A stretch of DNA of 64,000 bases from Syntrophobacter sp963666995 (GCA_963666995.1 OY762941.1:1984001-2048000), one strand, 5' to 3'. Shown: positions 43,074-53,451, counted from the stretch's first letter. Numbers and translations are program-made. Notes: generated by a model from the letters alone, not told the origin.

Positions 43074-44857
43074 CCCCTCAGCTTCATTTTCCGCAGCCGG
43101 ATGGAACTCGGGGTCACTTCCACCAGTTCATCGTCGCCAAGGTATTCCATGGCCTGCTCCAGGGTAAACTGACGCGGCGGAATGAGGCGCAAGGCTTCAT
43201 CGGTTCCCGAGGCCCTGATGTTGGTGAGTTTCTTTTCCTTGGTAATATTGACCCAGATGTCCTCCGACCGCGAGTTTTCTCCTACGACCATGCCCGCATA
43301 GACCGGGTCGCCGGGGTTTACGAAAATCGTCCCGCGCGGCTGCAGATGAAATATGGCGTAAGCCACCGCTTTGCCGGCGCGGTCGGATACCAGTACGCCG
43401 TTCGGCCTCCCTGCGATTTCCCCGGCGTACGGCATGTGGCCGATGAGCAGCGTATTGATGATTCCCGTGCCGCGGGTGTCGGTCAGAAACTGGCCGCGAA
43501 AGCCGATCAGACCCCGGGAGGCAATTTCAAATTCCAGGCGGACGCGCCCGAAACCGTTGTTGATCATCTTAGTCATCTGGCCGCGCCGCGCGCCCAACAT
43601 CTCCGTGACAATCCCGACATACTTCTCCGGAACATCCACCACGGCCAGTTCCATGGGTTCGAGCAGATGCCCGTCCACATTGCGGGTGATGACCTTCGGT
43701 TTTGACAGGGACAGCTCGAAGCCTTCCCTGCGCATCGTTTCCACCATCACGGCCAGTTGGAGTTCCCCGCGGGCGCTCACGCGGAAAGAATCCCTGTTCT
43801 CCGCCTGCTCGACCCGGATGCTCACGTTATACAGAAGTTCCTTGTCCAGGCGTTCCTTGATGTGCCTCGAGGTCAGGTACCTGCCGTCCTTGCCCGCAAG
43901 CGGAGAGGTGTTCACGGAAAAAACCATGGAGATGGTGGGGTCCTCGACGGTTATGACCGGCAGGGGCCGAGGATCCGCGGGATCGCCCAGGGTGTCCCCG
44001 ATGAAAATGTCGTCCACCCCCGCAACAGCCGCAATTTCGCCGGCCTGGATCACATCCTGTTCCACGCGGTCGAGGCCTTCGTACGTGTACATCACACTCA
44101 GGCTCGCCTTGCGAGGCACCCCGTCCGCCTTGAGGAGCGCCACCTCCTGGCCGCGGCGCAAGGCCCCGTTCACGACTTTGCCGACGCCGATCCTGCCGAC
44201 GTAGTCGCTGTGCTGCAGATTGGTGACCAGAAACTGGAGCGGCGCTTCAGGATCGTAGGACGGCGCGGGAATGGAGGCGAGGATGGCCTCGAAGAGCGGC
44301 ACAAGGTCCCTTCCCTCGCCCCTGGGATCCGTCAGGGCAATCCCTGCCTTGGCATTGGTGTAAAGTACCGGAAAGTCAAGCTGTTCTTCGGTGGCGTCCA
44401 AGTCGATGAACAGGTCGTAAATCTCATCCATGACCTCCTGGATCCGCCTGTCCGGCCGGTCGATCTTATTGATCACGACTATGGGGGGCAGACCCTGCGC
44501 CAAGGCCTTGCCGAGCACGAACCGCGTCTGCGGGAGCGGGCCTTCCGTGGCATCGACCAGGAGCATCACTCCATCGACCATATTCAGTGTGCGTTCCACT
44601 TCGCCGCCGAAATCGGCGTGTCCGGGGGTATCCACGATGTTGATCTTGGTCCCCCGGTATACGATAGCCGTGTTTTTGGCCATGATGGTGATGCCCTTTT
44701 CCCGCTCGAGATCGAGGCTGTCCATAACGCGTTCGGCAACCTGTTCATTTTCCCGGAAAACACCGCTCTGCCAGAGCATTGCATCCACGAGCGTCGTCTT
44801 GCCGTGGTCAACGTGGGCGATAATGGCCAAATTACGCAGATCCTGACGTGTACGCAT
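43070..44857 (-). CDS. typA: GTP-binding protein TypA/BipA
   Basis: 595 residues, near the family length of about 605. The G domain has AHVDHGKTTLVD, the effector RMDSLDLEREKGITI-type region (here VMDSLDLEREKGITI), DTPGHADFGGEVER and NKIDRPDR. EF-G-like domains III and V and the TypA-specific C-terminus (RGTIFVNPGDPVYAGMVVGE) follow. It is a ribosome-binding translational GTPase involved in stress adaptation and 50S assembly. AGAGGA precedes the ATG. It ends 4 bases into the ATPase remnant on the other strand. Confidence 0.97.
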   Translation of the reverse strand: MRTRQDLRNLAIIAHVDHGKTTLVDAMLWQSGVFRENEQVAERVMDSLDLEREKGITIMAKNTAIVYRGTKINIVDTPGHADFGGEVERTLNMVDGVMLLVDATEGPLPQTRFVLGKALAQGLPPIVVINKIDRPDRRIQEVMDEIYDLFIDLDATEEQLDFPVLYTNAKAGIALTDPRGEGRDLVPLFEAILASIPAPSYDPEAPLQFLVTNLQHSDYVGRIGVGKVVNGALRRGQEVALLKADGVPRKASLSVMYTYEGLDRVEQDVIQAGEIAAVAGVDDIFIGDTLGDPADPRPLPVITVEDPTISMVFSVNTSPLAGKDGRYLTSRHIKERLDKELLYNVSIRVEQAENRDSFRVSARGELQLAVMVETMRREGFELSLSKPKVITRNVDGHLLEPMELAVVDVPEKYVGIVTEMLGARRGQMTKMINNGFGRVRLEFEIASRGLIGFRGQFLTDTRGTGIINTLLIGHMPYAGEIAGRPNGVLVSDRAGKAVAYAIFHLQPRGTIFVNPGDPVYAGMVVGENSRSEDIWVNITKEKKLTNIRASGTDEALRLIPPRQFTLEQAMEYLGDDELVEVTPSSIRLRKMKLRG

Positions 44858-45178
44858 AACAATCCTCTTCCGGGACGGCGTGTCGCGCGAGGTTCACCCG
44901 GTCCCGGTTCGATATGGGGCCTGAGCACCCCGAATTTGATGAAAGCTTGTGATACTCGCCTATTAGGTAAGGTAAAGTCAAGGATCGGAGAAAAAAAGAT
45001 GAGGAGCGCGAAACGCACGCACATTCCAGGTGCAGAGAACCGCCACTTTTTTTTCTTCCCTCGCGGGATGCTTTTGTGGCCGGGTTGTCATAAAATATCA
45101 ACAAAGCGGTAATTGAAAACTGCTTTTTCTCGCCTGGAGGGTCGACCGTTCCACGCCGAACGCAGCCTGGAGGCTGAA
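44858..45178. other. Divergent spacer between typA and hybrid kinase
   Basis: 321 bases that must carry the promoters of both divergent genes. A candidate typA promoter is listed separately. A TTG at 45113 is in frame with the kinase but lacks a ribosome-binding site. No gene seen. Confidence 0.4.
44952..44981 (-). promoter_or_regulatory. Candidate sigma-70 promoter of typA
   Basis: On the minus strand TTGACT (44976-44981) is followed after 18 bases by GAGTAT (44952-44957). The -35 is good and the -10 poor. It lies about 95 bases upstream of the typA start. Confidence 0.35.
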
Positions 45179-48100
45179 ATGCAACCTGCGTGCGCAGGGC
45201 TCTTGAAGATTATCAAATATACCCGATGGCCCGCATTTGCCTGGATCGTTTTGCTTTCATTCATTTTGCTTGCATCCGTTCGGGTTACGGTCGCGGAGGG
45301 GACCGGCCCGCTGAGCCCTCTGGAAATGGAGTGGCTTGCCGCTCATCCGGACATCACCATCGCCCCCGATCCGGACTATCCTCCGATCGAATTCTTTGAC
45401 GAAAACGGGACATACAAGGGTATAGCCGCGGACTACGTCGCGCTTATCGAGAAGAACCTGGGCATCCATTTCAAAATTGTGCACCTCCACGGCTGGGATG
45501 AAGCGCTCGAAAAAGCGAGGAGAGGGCAGGTAGATATGTTCGGCGCTGCGGCCGAGACCCCGCAACGCTCCGAGTACATGCGTTTCACGAGCCCTTTCGT
45601 TGAATTCCCGTCCGTCATTATCGTGCGGAATACCGTCAGGGAATCGCTCACCGTGAAAGATCTCAGCGGCTTGAAAGTGGCGATCGTCTCAGGGTATGCC
45701 GACCACGACTACGTCAGGAACCATTACCCTCAATTGGACCTCGTTGCGGTCCCCACCGTCGAAGCGGGCATAAAAAAAGTCTCGTTCGGCATGGTGGACT
45801 CCTTCATCACCAATCTTGCCTCGGCGACCTATTATATCGAGAAACAGGGAATAACGAACCTTCGGGTGGCAGGCGACACCGGCTATGTCTTCCGGCTGGC
45901 CTTCGCCGTGCGCAGGGATTGGCCGGAACTGGAGGCCATTCTTCAAAAAGGGCTGGACGGGCTTTCGTCGAACGAGCGGGAGGTTGTGTTTAAGAAATGG
46001 GTCCATTTGGAGCGGCAGGGTCTGCTCGGCAGAAAAGACTTCTGGCTGAGCGTTCTTATCGGCGTTTCGGCTGTGTGCCTGGTGATGGCGGCCCTGGTGG
46101 CATGGAACCGGTCGCTCAAATCGGTTGTACGCCGGAGAACGGAGGAACTGAGCAACGAGCTGACCGAACGCGGGCGGGCGGAGGAGGCTCTGCAAAAGGC
46201 CCACGATGAGCTGGAACGACGAGTCGGGGAGCGCACCGTGGAACTCACGTCTGCGAACGACGCTCTGCTCGCCGAAGTCACTCAACGCAAGCTGACGGAG
46301 GAGGCTCTGCAGGAGAGCGAGCGGCGATACCGCGAGGTGTTTGAGCATTCCTCCGATGCCATGTTCCTTGTGGACGTTACACCGGACGGCTGTTTCAGGT
46401 TTCTCAGCTATAACCCGGCCGCAGAGCGCGTGGTGGGGATTTCAACCGCTGACGCCGCCGGAAAATGTGCCGAAGAGATCCTGCCGGAAAAGGTGGCTGA
46501 AGCCGTGGAGGCCAATTATCGCGAATGTGCCGATGCCGGCGCTCCGATAAGCTACGAAGAGACACTCGATTTTCCGGCCGGGCGTATCGACTGCCACGCC
46601 ACGCTTATTCCCCTGAAGGATGCGGCCGGGCGCGTCAACCGGATCATTGGGATAGCCCGGAACATTACCGGGCGCAAGCGGGCCGAAGAAGCTTTAAAGC
46701 AGAGCGAAGAGCGCTACCGCAGCCTCTTCAGGAACAATCACGCTCCCATGCTGCTGATTGACCCCGAAACGGGGGCGATTGTGGATGCGAACCCGGCTGC
46801 CTGTGCCTACTACGGTTACCGGTCCGAGGACCTGCTCACTCTGAACATTGCGGATATCAACACATTGACGGCGGAAGAGATTGCAGCTGAGATGCAGGCC
46901 GCTCAAGCCGAACTGCGCAACCGGTTCCACTTCCGGCATCGGCTGGCGACCGGCCAGGTCCGGTATGTCGAGGTCTTCAGCGGCCCCATCCGCATAGCCG
47001 GCAAGCAGCTCTTGTACTCCATCATCCACGACACCACCGCCCGAAAGCTTGCCGAGGAAGCTTTGCGAGACTCGCAGCAAATGCTGCAATCAATCCTCGA
47101 CACTATCCCTGTGCGGGTTTATTGGAAGGATCCCGATTCCAACTTCCTGGGCTGCAACCGTTCTTTTGCGGCCGATGCAGGTCTGGACGCGCCCGATAAG
47201 ATCCTGGGGAAGAGTGACTTCGATATGCCCTGGGCCGATCAGGCGGAACAGCTTCGTTCGGACGACCGGCAGGTGATGGGAGGAGGGAGGGCAAGAGTCT
47301 GCTGCGAAGAACCCCGCACGGCCCTGAACGGCGGCCTGATCTGGGTGCGATCGAGCAAGATCCCTCTGCTCGATGGCGAAGGCCGGGTCAAGGGTGTGCT
47401 GGGTACATACGAGGACATCACGGAGCACAAGAGAACCGAAGAGGAACTCCTGCGAGTCCAGAAGCTGGAGTCAATCGGGATTCTTGCCGGAGGTATCGCC
47501 CACGATTTCAACAACCTGTTGGGAATAATCCTCGGCAATATTTCCGTTGCGCAGATGAACCTGAACTCCCCCGGCAATGCAGCCAAACCACTCAAGGAAG
47601 CAGAAAAGGCAGTCCAAAGGTCGAGGGAGTTAACCCAGCAACTGATAATCTTCGCGAAGGGCGGGCCTCCGGCCAGGAGGCCTGAATCCATCACCGGAAT
47701 ACTGGAGGATGCCGTCAACCTGGGACTCGCAGGTTCGAACGTGGAGTGCCGGTTTCTTGCCGCAAGAGACCTTCGGCCTGTCAACTGCGATTCGGGACAG
47801 ATTCATCAGGCGCTGATGAATCTGGTCATCAATGCAAAAGAGGCAATGCCCGAGGGGGGAATCCTGGAAATCCAGGCGTCGAATGTCCGGCTGACGGGAG
47901 GTGAGATTCCACTGCTGCGGGAGGGTGACTACGTCGAGATTACGGTGAGAGATCACGGAACCGGAATCTCCAGGGAGAACCTTTCCAAAGTATTCGACCC
48001 CTATTTCAGCACTAAGGAGAGAGGGGCGCAAAAGGGTATGGGGCTTGGGCTCACGATAGTATATTCCGTCATCCTGAAGCACGGGGGAAACATTACCGTG

Positions 48101-48586
48101 GAGACGGAAGCCGGTGTCGGAACCACTTTTCACCTGTATCTTCCTGCCGCGGGGGACGAAATGGCGGAAGCGGCCGGGCATGGCAGAACATCGGTTGCGG
48201 GTAAAGGGAGAATGCTTTTTATGGATGACGAAAAAATGTTCTGCGCGATGGCAACTCAAATGCTCACTCGAATGGGATACAGCGTTGAGGTCGCCCGGGA
48301 CGGGGCGGAAGCCATTCAGCTTTTCAGAACGGCGAAAGAACATGGGAGCGGCTTTGATGTCGTCATACTTGATCTTACCGTGCGCACAGGGATTGGCGGC
48401 AGGGAAGCGATCCGGGAGTTGCTCAAAATCGATCCTTCCCTCAAGGCCGTGGCCTCAACCGGGTATTCCGACGACCCGGTCGTGTCCAGGTTCAGAGAAC
48501 ACGGTTTCAGTGGGGTTCTTCTGAAACCGTACGGAGTCCATGAATTGCGGCGTGTCTTGCGGGGACTGCTTGGAGAAGGGAACTGA
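45179..48586 (+). CDS. Hybrid sensor kinase: SBP_bac_3, three PAS, HisKA, HATPase, receiver
   Basis: 1135 residues from the ATG at 45179 (GGAGG site); a TTG at 45113 is a weaker start. Signal segment (about 18-38), periplasmic family-3 solute-binding domain (about 55-275), membrane helix (about 288-308), coiled linker, PAS domains near 380-500, 505-625 and 630-750, HisKA with His775 (GGIAHDFNNLL), HATPase (RDHGTGIS, GMGLGLTIV) and a C-terminal receiver (VVILDLTVRTG). It should sense a periplasmic solute and pass phosphate to its own receiver; no DNA-binding output is present. The linker repeats RAEEAL and LTEEAL units. Confidence 0.93.
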   Translation: MQPACAGLLKIIKYTRWPAFAWIVLLSFILLASVRVTVAEGTGPLSPLEMEWLAAHPDITIAPDPDYPPIEFFDENGTYKGIAADYVALIEKNLGIHFKIVHLHGWDEALEKARRGQVDMFGAAAETPQRSEYMRFTSPFVEFPSVIIVRNTVRESLTVKDLSGLKVAIVSGYADHDYVRNHYPQLDLVAVPTVEAGIKKVSFGMVDSFITNLASATYYIEKQGITNLRVAGDTGYVFRLAFAVRRDWPELEAILQKGLDGLSSNEREVVFKKWVHLERQGLLGRKDFWLSVLIGVSAVCLVMAALVAWNRSLKSVVRRRTEELSNELTERGRAEEALQKAHDELERRVGERTVELTSANDALLAEVTQRKLTEEALQESERRYREVFEHSSDAMFLVDVTPDGCFRFLSYNPAAERVVGISTADAAGKCAEEILPEKVAEAVEANYRECADAGAPISYEETLDFPAGRIDCHATLIPLKDAAGRVNRIIGIARNITGRKRAEEALKQSEERYRSLFRNNHAPMLLIDPETGAIVDANPAACAYYGYRSEDLLTLNIADINTLTAEEIAAEMQAAQAELRNRFHFRHRLATGQVRYVEVFSGPIRIAGKQLLYSIIHDTTARKLAEEALRDSQQMLQSILDTIPVRVYWKDPDSNFLGCNRSFAADAGLDAPDKILGKSDFDMPWADQAEQLRSDDRQVMGGGRARVCCEEPRTALNGGLIWVRSSKIPLLDGEGRVKGVLGTYEDITEHKRTEEELLRVQKLESIGILAGGIAHDFNNLLGIILGNISVAQMNLNSPGNAAKPLKEAEKAVQRSRELTQQLIIFAKGGPPARRPESITGILEDAVNLGLAGSNVECRFLAARDLRPVNCDSGQIHQALMNLVINAKEAMPEGGILEIQASNVRLTGGEIPLLREGDYVEITVRDHGTGISRENLSKVFDPYFSTKERGAQKGMGLGLTIVYSVILKHGGNITVETEAGVGTTFHLYLPAAGDEMAEAAGHGRTSVAGKGRMLFMDDEKMFCAMATQMLTRMGYSVEVARDGAEAIQLFRTAKEHGSGFDVVILDLTVRTGIGGREAIRELLKIDPSLKAVASTGYSDDPVVSRFREHGFSGVLLKPYGVHELRRVLRGLLGEGN

Positions 48587-48973
48587 CACCAACGGGGCCG
48601 CCTCGATCGAGGACGCTCGCGGAGTTGTATTGCAAACGCGGAGTGTCTCTTTCCTTTCGGGATATATGCCGGTTATTTTGACGAATATTCCCGGAACGAA
48701 TATTGGGTCAGCCAGGAGGAAGCGCTCGGGCTCTGCCCTTCATGCTGCATCAAAGCGACTTGAGTCCGGAGCCAATGTGCTTATAATGCTGTCTATCCGG
48801 TCTAATTCAATCGATGCGGACGGTCCCTGAGCAGCGGGTTTTCCCATATTCAGCGGTTGACACAAGAAATCCAAGGCCGGTGTCCGTGCCTGGAAGAAGC
48901 AAAAAGCATTGAACGGGTGGAACCCGTGCCGCTTTCTTCCCTCTCTGCAATCGGAAGGGTTGACCTTGGTGCC
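48587..48973. other. Spacer before second kinase, tandem GAATATT
   Basis: 387 bases without a supported gene. GAATATT occurs twice (48683-48689 and 48698-48704), 15 bases apart. The spacing could suit a regulator, but two short copies prove little. A TTG-initiated extension of the next gene reaches 48857. Confidence 0.35.
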
Positions 48974-51142
48974 ATGAGCAAACGGACTGAATCACGCGGA
49001 TTCTTCTATCAGCTTGTTTCTATTTTTTGCCTCCTGGCTATCGGCATAGGGATTGCCGGATATCTGTATTACCGGAACCAAAGAGAGCAGATAAAGAAGA
49101 ATGCGTACCATGAACTTCATTCCATAGCCGGTTTGAAGGTCAGCCAAATCTCAGTGTGGCGCGAAGAGCGCATGGCGGATGCGCTGACCTTCACCGAAGA
49201 TCCGGCCAGCAGCCTCAAGTTGAGGGAATGGCTGAGAAATCAAGGTGATTCCAGGGTTAGGGACGAGATCTTCCTGTGGATAAGATCCCTTAAGGAACAT
49301 TCCGATTACGATAACATCCTGCTCACGGATGCCCAGGGGATCCCGCGTTTGACAGTCACTCCAGGTACGCAGGTGGACACTCAATTACAAGATCAGCTTG
49401 AGCAGGCGATGACCCTGAAGATCCCCATTCTGTCCGATCTCTACAGGTCGGAGGCCGACGGCAGTGTTCGTCTTTGCCTGACCGCCCCCATTTTTGATCC
49501 GCAGGATGAAGAAGCGCCGGTCATCGGGGCCCTTCTGCTGGAAATCGATCCATATAGATTACTCTATCCTCTCGTTCAGTCATGGCCCGCTCTGAGTCGC
49601 ACCTCCGAAACCCTCCTCATCCGGCGCGAAGGCGATGATGTCCTGTTCCTCAACAAGCTTCGGCACAAAGAGGATGCGGAGCTTTCCCTGCGCATGCCGT
49701 TGAGCAGCCGAGGGCTCATCGCCGCGAGGGCTTTGAGTGGAGAGGATGGAGAAATGCAGGGGATGGACTACCGGAATGTGCGCGTTCTCGCCTACGCTCG
49801 AGCTGTCCCCGATTCCTCATGGTTGCTGATCGCGAAAACGGATTTCGAGGAGGTTTATGCGCCCATTCGAAGGCTTGCACTGCTCGTTGCTTTTGTGGTG
49901 GGGGTCATGATCGCCGGGGCAGGAGTGAGTCTTTCCCTCGTCTGGAGCAAACAGCAGCAGGAGGCTTTGAGGAAAGTACATGAAGAACTCGAGCGGAAGA
50001 TAGAAGAGCGGACTGCCAAACTGGCAAAGGCCAATGAAGAATTGGGAGAAAAAGCGGCCCTTCTTGAACTTGCCCATGACGCGATTCTGGTCCGGGATCT
50101 GGAAGACAAAATCGTCTTCTGGAACGAGGGAGCGGTGGAGACATATGGCTGGACTGCGGATGAAGCACTGGGGAAAATATTTTGTGCCCTTTTGAGCACG
50201 GAATTCCCACGACCGCCGCATGAGCTAAAAGAAGAACTCTTTGAGAAAGGCCGATGGGAAGGAGAACTGGTCCATACGACGCGAGCAGGCAAGAGGATCG
50301 TAGTCGCAAGCCGCTGGGCGCTGCAGATGGATTCCTTTGCCGGCCCCAGGGGAATCCTGGAGATAAATCGGGACATCACCGAGCAGAAGACGAGTGAAGA
50401 AGAACTCAAAGAGTACACGGCGAAGCTCGAGAGAAGCAACCGCGATCTTGCGGATTTTGCCTTTATTGCCTCACACGACCTCCAGGAGCCGCTCAGGAAG
50501 ATTCAAATCTTCGGAAAAATGCTGATGGAGGATAACAATGGTTGCCTCAGTGGCGAAAAAGAAGATTATATTGCAAGGATGTGGAATGCAGCCAACCGGA
50601 TGCAGATCCTGATCGATGACTTGTTGAAATATTCACGGGTGACGGTAAGATTTGAACCGACGGTCTCGGTGGATCTGAACATACTGGTCAAAGAGGTTTT
50701 GGGAGATCTGTCGTGCGCGTTGCAGAAAACAGGCGGGAGCATAGAGTGCTCTGAGCTTCCCACTATCGAAGCCGACAGGACCCAGATGCTCCAGCTCTTG
50801 CAGAATCTCATCAGCAATGCCCTTAAGTTCCACGGCAAAGAGGCGCCGGTTGTGAGGATTTATTGCCCGGGCGGAAACGACAACGTTTGTGAGATCTCTG
50901 TCGAGGATAACGGCATCGGCTTTGACGAACGATATCTTGACCGGATCTTCGTCCCGTTCCAACGCCTGCACGGCCGCGGTGAGTACGAAGGCACCGGGAT
51001 AGGGCTTGCAATCTGCAGAAAGATTGTCGAGCGCCACGGAGGCACTATCACGGCGAGAAGCACACCGGGCAAAGGGGCGACATTTATCGTTACTCTCCCG
51101 CTGAAGCATGCCGGGACCGGAACTGCCCTGAGCCGGGAATGA
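48974..51142 (+). CDS. Membrane sensor histidine kinase with PAS domain
   Basis: 722 residues from the ATG at 48974; a TTG at 48857 would add 39 unlikely residues. Helix 1 (about 10-32), an extracytoplasmic domain of about 265 residues (Cache-like by size and secondary-structure feel), helix 2 (about 301-323), a coiled linker, a PAS domain (about 362-472), HisKA with His501 (FAFIASHDLQEPLRKI), and HATPase with DNGIGFD and GTGIGLAI. The DLQEPLRKI H-box is that of phytochrome-like kinases, which often signal to small Rcp1-type receivers. The next gene encodes exactly such a receiver. Confidence 0.9.
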   Translation: MSKRTESRGFFYQLVSIFCLLAIGIGIAGYLYYRNQREQIKKNAYHELHSIAGLKVSQISVWREERMADALTFTEDPASSLKLREWLRNQGDSRVRDEIFLWIRSLKEHSDYDNILLTDAQGIPRLTVTPGTQVDTQLQDQLEQAMTLKIPILSDLYRSEADGSVRLCLTAPIFDPQDEEAPVIGALLLEIDPYRLLYPLVQSWPALSRTSETLLIRREGDDVLFLNKLRHKEDAELSLRMPLSSRGLIAARALSGEDGEMQGMDYRNVRVLAYARAVPDSSWLLIAKTDFEEVYAPIRRLALLVAFVVGVMIAGAGVSLSLVWSKQQQEALRKVHEELERKIEERTAKLAKANEELGEKAALLELAHDAILVRDLEDKIVFWNEGAVETYGWTADEALGKIFCALLSTEFPRPPHELKEELFEKGRWEGELVHTTRAGKRIVVASRWALQMDSFAGPRGILEINRDITEQKTSEEELKEYTAKLERSNRDLADFAFIASHDLQEPLRKIQIFGKMLMEDNNGCLSGEKEDYIARMWNAANRMQILIDDLLKYSRVTVRFEPTVSVDLNILVKEVLGDLSCALQKTGGSIECSELPTIEADRTQMLQLLQNLISNALKFHGKEAPVVRIYCPGGNDNVCEISVEDNGIGFDERYLDRIFVPFQRLHGRGEYEGTGIGLAICRKIVERHGGTITARSTPGKGATFIVTLPLKHAGTGTALSRE

Positions 51143-51284
51143 GGCAGGGCATTGGAGCGGTATTGAGGGCTCCCCCGGACGCTTTGCCCCCGTGAGCTTT
51201 TCTTCGGAGGGGGTAAGTAATGTATCGAAGCGCATGCGGGAGCGAGCGATTTTGTTTTGGAGTCGACCTTTCGAAGGAAGGCGC

Positions 51285-51740
51285 ATGGGTGAGAAACGAA
51301 ACGACGGCGTCTTCATCCTGATGGCGGATGACGACGAGGACGATTGCCTTCTCATAGGGCTTGCCTGTGAGGGGAACCCGGTAATCGCAAACCTCCGATT
51401 CGTTTATAACGGTGAAGAATTGCTGGATTATCTCGATGCCTGCCGGGAACGGGGCCCCCGTGACGATCTTCGGCTGCCCGATCTCATTCTGCTCGATCTC
51501 AATATGCCGAAGAAGGATGGACGGGTTGTACTGAGGCAAATAAAAGAGAACGCACATTATCGTTCCATCGGTATCGTCATATTCACAACGTCCAGCCGGG
51601 AAGAGGACATGGCAATCTGCAACAGCCTGGGGGCGGACTTGTTTTTGACCAAGCCACACACGCTCGATGGTTTCAAGGACGTTATCAATACCCTCGTCAG
51701 GCGGTGGTCCGAGATTCGGAAAACGCCGTCTGAAAGATGA
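51285..51740 (+). CDS. Single-domain response regulator (Rcp1-like)
   Basis: 151 residues from the ATG at 51285 (AAGGAAGG site). It is a receiver domain only: acidic pocket MADDDEDD (13-20), phospho-acceptor Asp71 in LILLDLNMPKKDGR, the conserved Thr in VIFTTSS and Lys in FLTKP. No output domain. The MPKKDG stretch and length match Rcp1-type receivers that partner phytochrome-like kinases, as encoded just upstream. Its stop overlaps the next ATG by 4 bases. Confidence 0.93.
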   Translation: MGEKRNDGVFILMADDDEDDCLLIGLACEGNPVIANLRFVYNGEELLDYLDACRERGPRDDLRLPDLILLDLNMPKKDGRVVLRQIKENAHYRSIGIVIFTTSSREEDMAICNSLGADLFLTKPHTLDGFKDVINTLVRRWSEIRKTPSER

Positions 51741-53332
51741 AAGGGTTTTTTATGAAGAAACACTCGTTGAGGGTCCTTCTTGTTGAAGACGACGAAGACG
51801 ATTATTTGATCGTCCGCGAACTCCTGTCGGAGGTCTCTTCTACAGGCTATGAGCTTGAATGGGTGAAAACCTATCAGGCTGCCCTGGAGACTATCGGCCA
51901 GGGTCTGTACGATATCTGCCTTCTCGATTACCGGCTCGGGCAGGATAGCGGATTGGACCTCATCCGCGAACTGACCGAACGGGGATACGTAAAGCCTGTC
52001 ATCCTTTTGACCGGCTATGGAGATTATGATCTCGACGTGCAGGCCATGGGGCTTGGCGCAACGGATTATTTGGTCAAAGGCGAGGTCACCGCACCTCTTC
52101 TCGAGCGGTCCATTCGATATGCCATCGAGCGAAAACGAGCGGAAGAAGGTCTCAGAACCGCTTTGACAAAGCTGCAGCAGACCAATGAACACCTGTCGAA
52201 TACCCTTGAAGAACTGCAAGCCGCCGAAGAGGAGCTTCGCCTCCAGAATGTACAGTTGGTCACGATTCAAAGAGCGCTCGAGAGGGAGCGCCAGCGGTAT
52301 ATCGATCTTTTTGAAAACGCTCCGGACGCATACCTCGTAACGGATGCCGGCGGCATCATCCTGGAAGCCAATGCCGCTGCTGCGGGGTTTTTGGGAGCGG
52401 GTCAGGAGTTCACCCTGGGGAAACCCCTGACGATGTTTGTCCCCGCGGAAGACAGACGGGGTTTCCGGGGAGAGTTGCAGTATTTGAAGCACCTTGAAGG
52501 GGTGAGGGACTGGGAGACGCCTCTCAGGCCGAGGGACGGCGACCCTTTTTTCGCTTCGATCAGCGTTGCCACGGTACGGCCCCCGGAGGGCGATGAAGTT
52601 ACGCTGCGATGGCTGATCCGCGATATATCCGAGCGAAAGCGGGCGGAAGAAGCGCTTCAGGATTCCGAACAACAACTCCGGTACCTCTCTTCGAAGCTTC
52701 TCACGGCCCAGGAAGAAGAGCGCAAAAGGATCGCAAGAGAGATTCACGACAGCGTCGGGTCATCGCTCAGTGCGATCAAATTCAGCATGGAGAACGTTCT
52801 GCAACGTATGGAGCAGGGTGAGCTGGTGCCCGATTCCGTGAAAAGGCTCATCTCTCATACTCAATTGAGCATTGAGGAAGCTCGAAGAATCATGACCGAT
52901 TTGCACCCGTCCATCCTGGATGACCTGGGGCTTGTGACGACCATCGGATGGTTCTGCAAACAATACCGGATGACCTATTCGGGCATACGCCTGGAGACAC
53001 GGATCGATGCGGACGAAAAAGACATTCCGGAACCTCTGAAGATCATCATCTTCAGAATCATGCAGGAAGCGTTTAACAACATTGCCAAATACAGCAAGGC
53101 GGAAGTGGTGAACCTCTCGCTCGTCAGATCAGACAGCGTCATCGATCTGATGATAGAAGACAACGGAGTGGGATTCGATGTACATGGCGCTCTATCCCAG
53201 AGAAGCCACTCGGGAAAACTGGGTCTTACCAGCATGAAGGAGCGGGCGCAACTCTCGGGGGGCTCCCTCGAGATTGAATCCGTCGTCGGAGATGGAACGA
53301 CGATTCGGGCTTCATGGCCCGTTCCGGCATAG
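51737..53332 (+). CDS. Receiver-PAS-histidine kinase (HisKA_3, NarX/DegS type)
   Basis: 531 residues. Receiver 10-128 with Asp64 (ICLLDYRLG), a coiled linker (about 132-185), a PAS domain (about 187-300), HisKA_3 with His337 (IAREIHDSVGSSLSAIK) and HATPase with EDNGVGFDV. It lacks membrane helices, so it is a cytoplasmic kinase under receiver control. This class normally phosphorylates LuxR-type regulators; none is found in the window. An ATG at 51752 is an alternative start. Cotranscribed with the Rcp1-like gene (ATGA overlap). Confidence 0.92.
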   Translation: MKGFFMKKHSLRVLLVEDDEDDYLIVRELLSEVSSTGYELEWVKTYQAALETIGQGLYDICLLDYRLGQDSGLDLIRELTERGYVKPVILLTGYGDYDLDVQAMGLGATDYLVKGEVTAPLLERSIRYAIERKRAEEGLRTALTKLQQTNEHLSNTLEELQAAEEELRLQNVQLVTIQRALERERQRYIDLFENAPDAYLVTDAGGIILEANAAAAGFLGAGQEFTLGKPLTMFVPAEDRRGFRGELQYLKHLEGVRDWETPLRPRDGDPFFASISVATVRPPEGDEVTLRWLIRDISERKRAEEALQDSEQQLRYLSSKLLTAQEEERKRIAREIHDSVGSSLSAIKFSMENVLQRMEQGELVPDSVKRLISHTQLSIEEARRIMTDLHPSILDDLGLVTTIGWFCKQYRMTYSGIRLETRIDADEKDIPEPLKIIIFRIMQEAFNNIAKYSKAEVVNLSLVRSDSVIDLMIEDNGVGFDVHGALSQRSHSGKLGLTSMKERAQLSGGSLEIESVVGDGTTIRASWPVPA

Positions 53333-53353
53333 CAGGCTGCTGAAAAGGGTTGG

Positions 53354-53381
53354 ATTTCCCATTTTGGGATGGAAATGTTTT
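53354..53381. terminator. Weak hairpin between convergent genes
   Basis: ATTTCC (from 53354) and GGAAAT (to 53376) can pair around an inner CCCA/TGGG stem, followed by GTTTTGG. It lies between the convergent kinase and acyl-CoA synthetase genes. Confidence 0.3.
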
Positions 53382-53451
53382 GGAACGCCGCCCCGGCGGT
53401 CTGCTGAAATTTTGCCGGCCGCCCTTGCCGCTCATCCGGAAAGGACATTGT

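Noticed and set aside
43757..45112. 451-codon plus-strand frame
   Set aside because: Antisense to typA over nearly its whole length and without family-like sequence.
48683..48704. Two GAATATT copies taken as a repeat array
   Set aside because: Only two 7-base copies, each self-complementary in the core; too short to count as an array or a firm operator.
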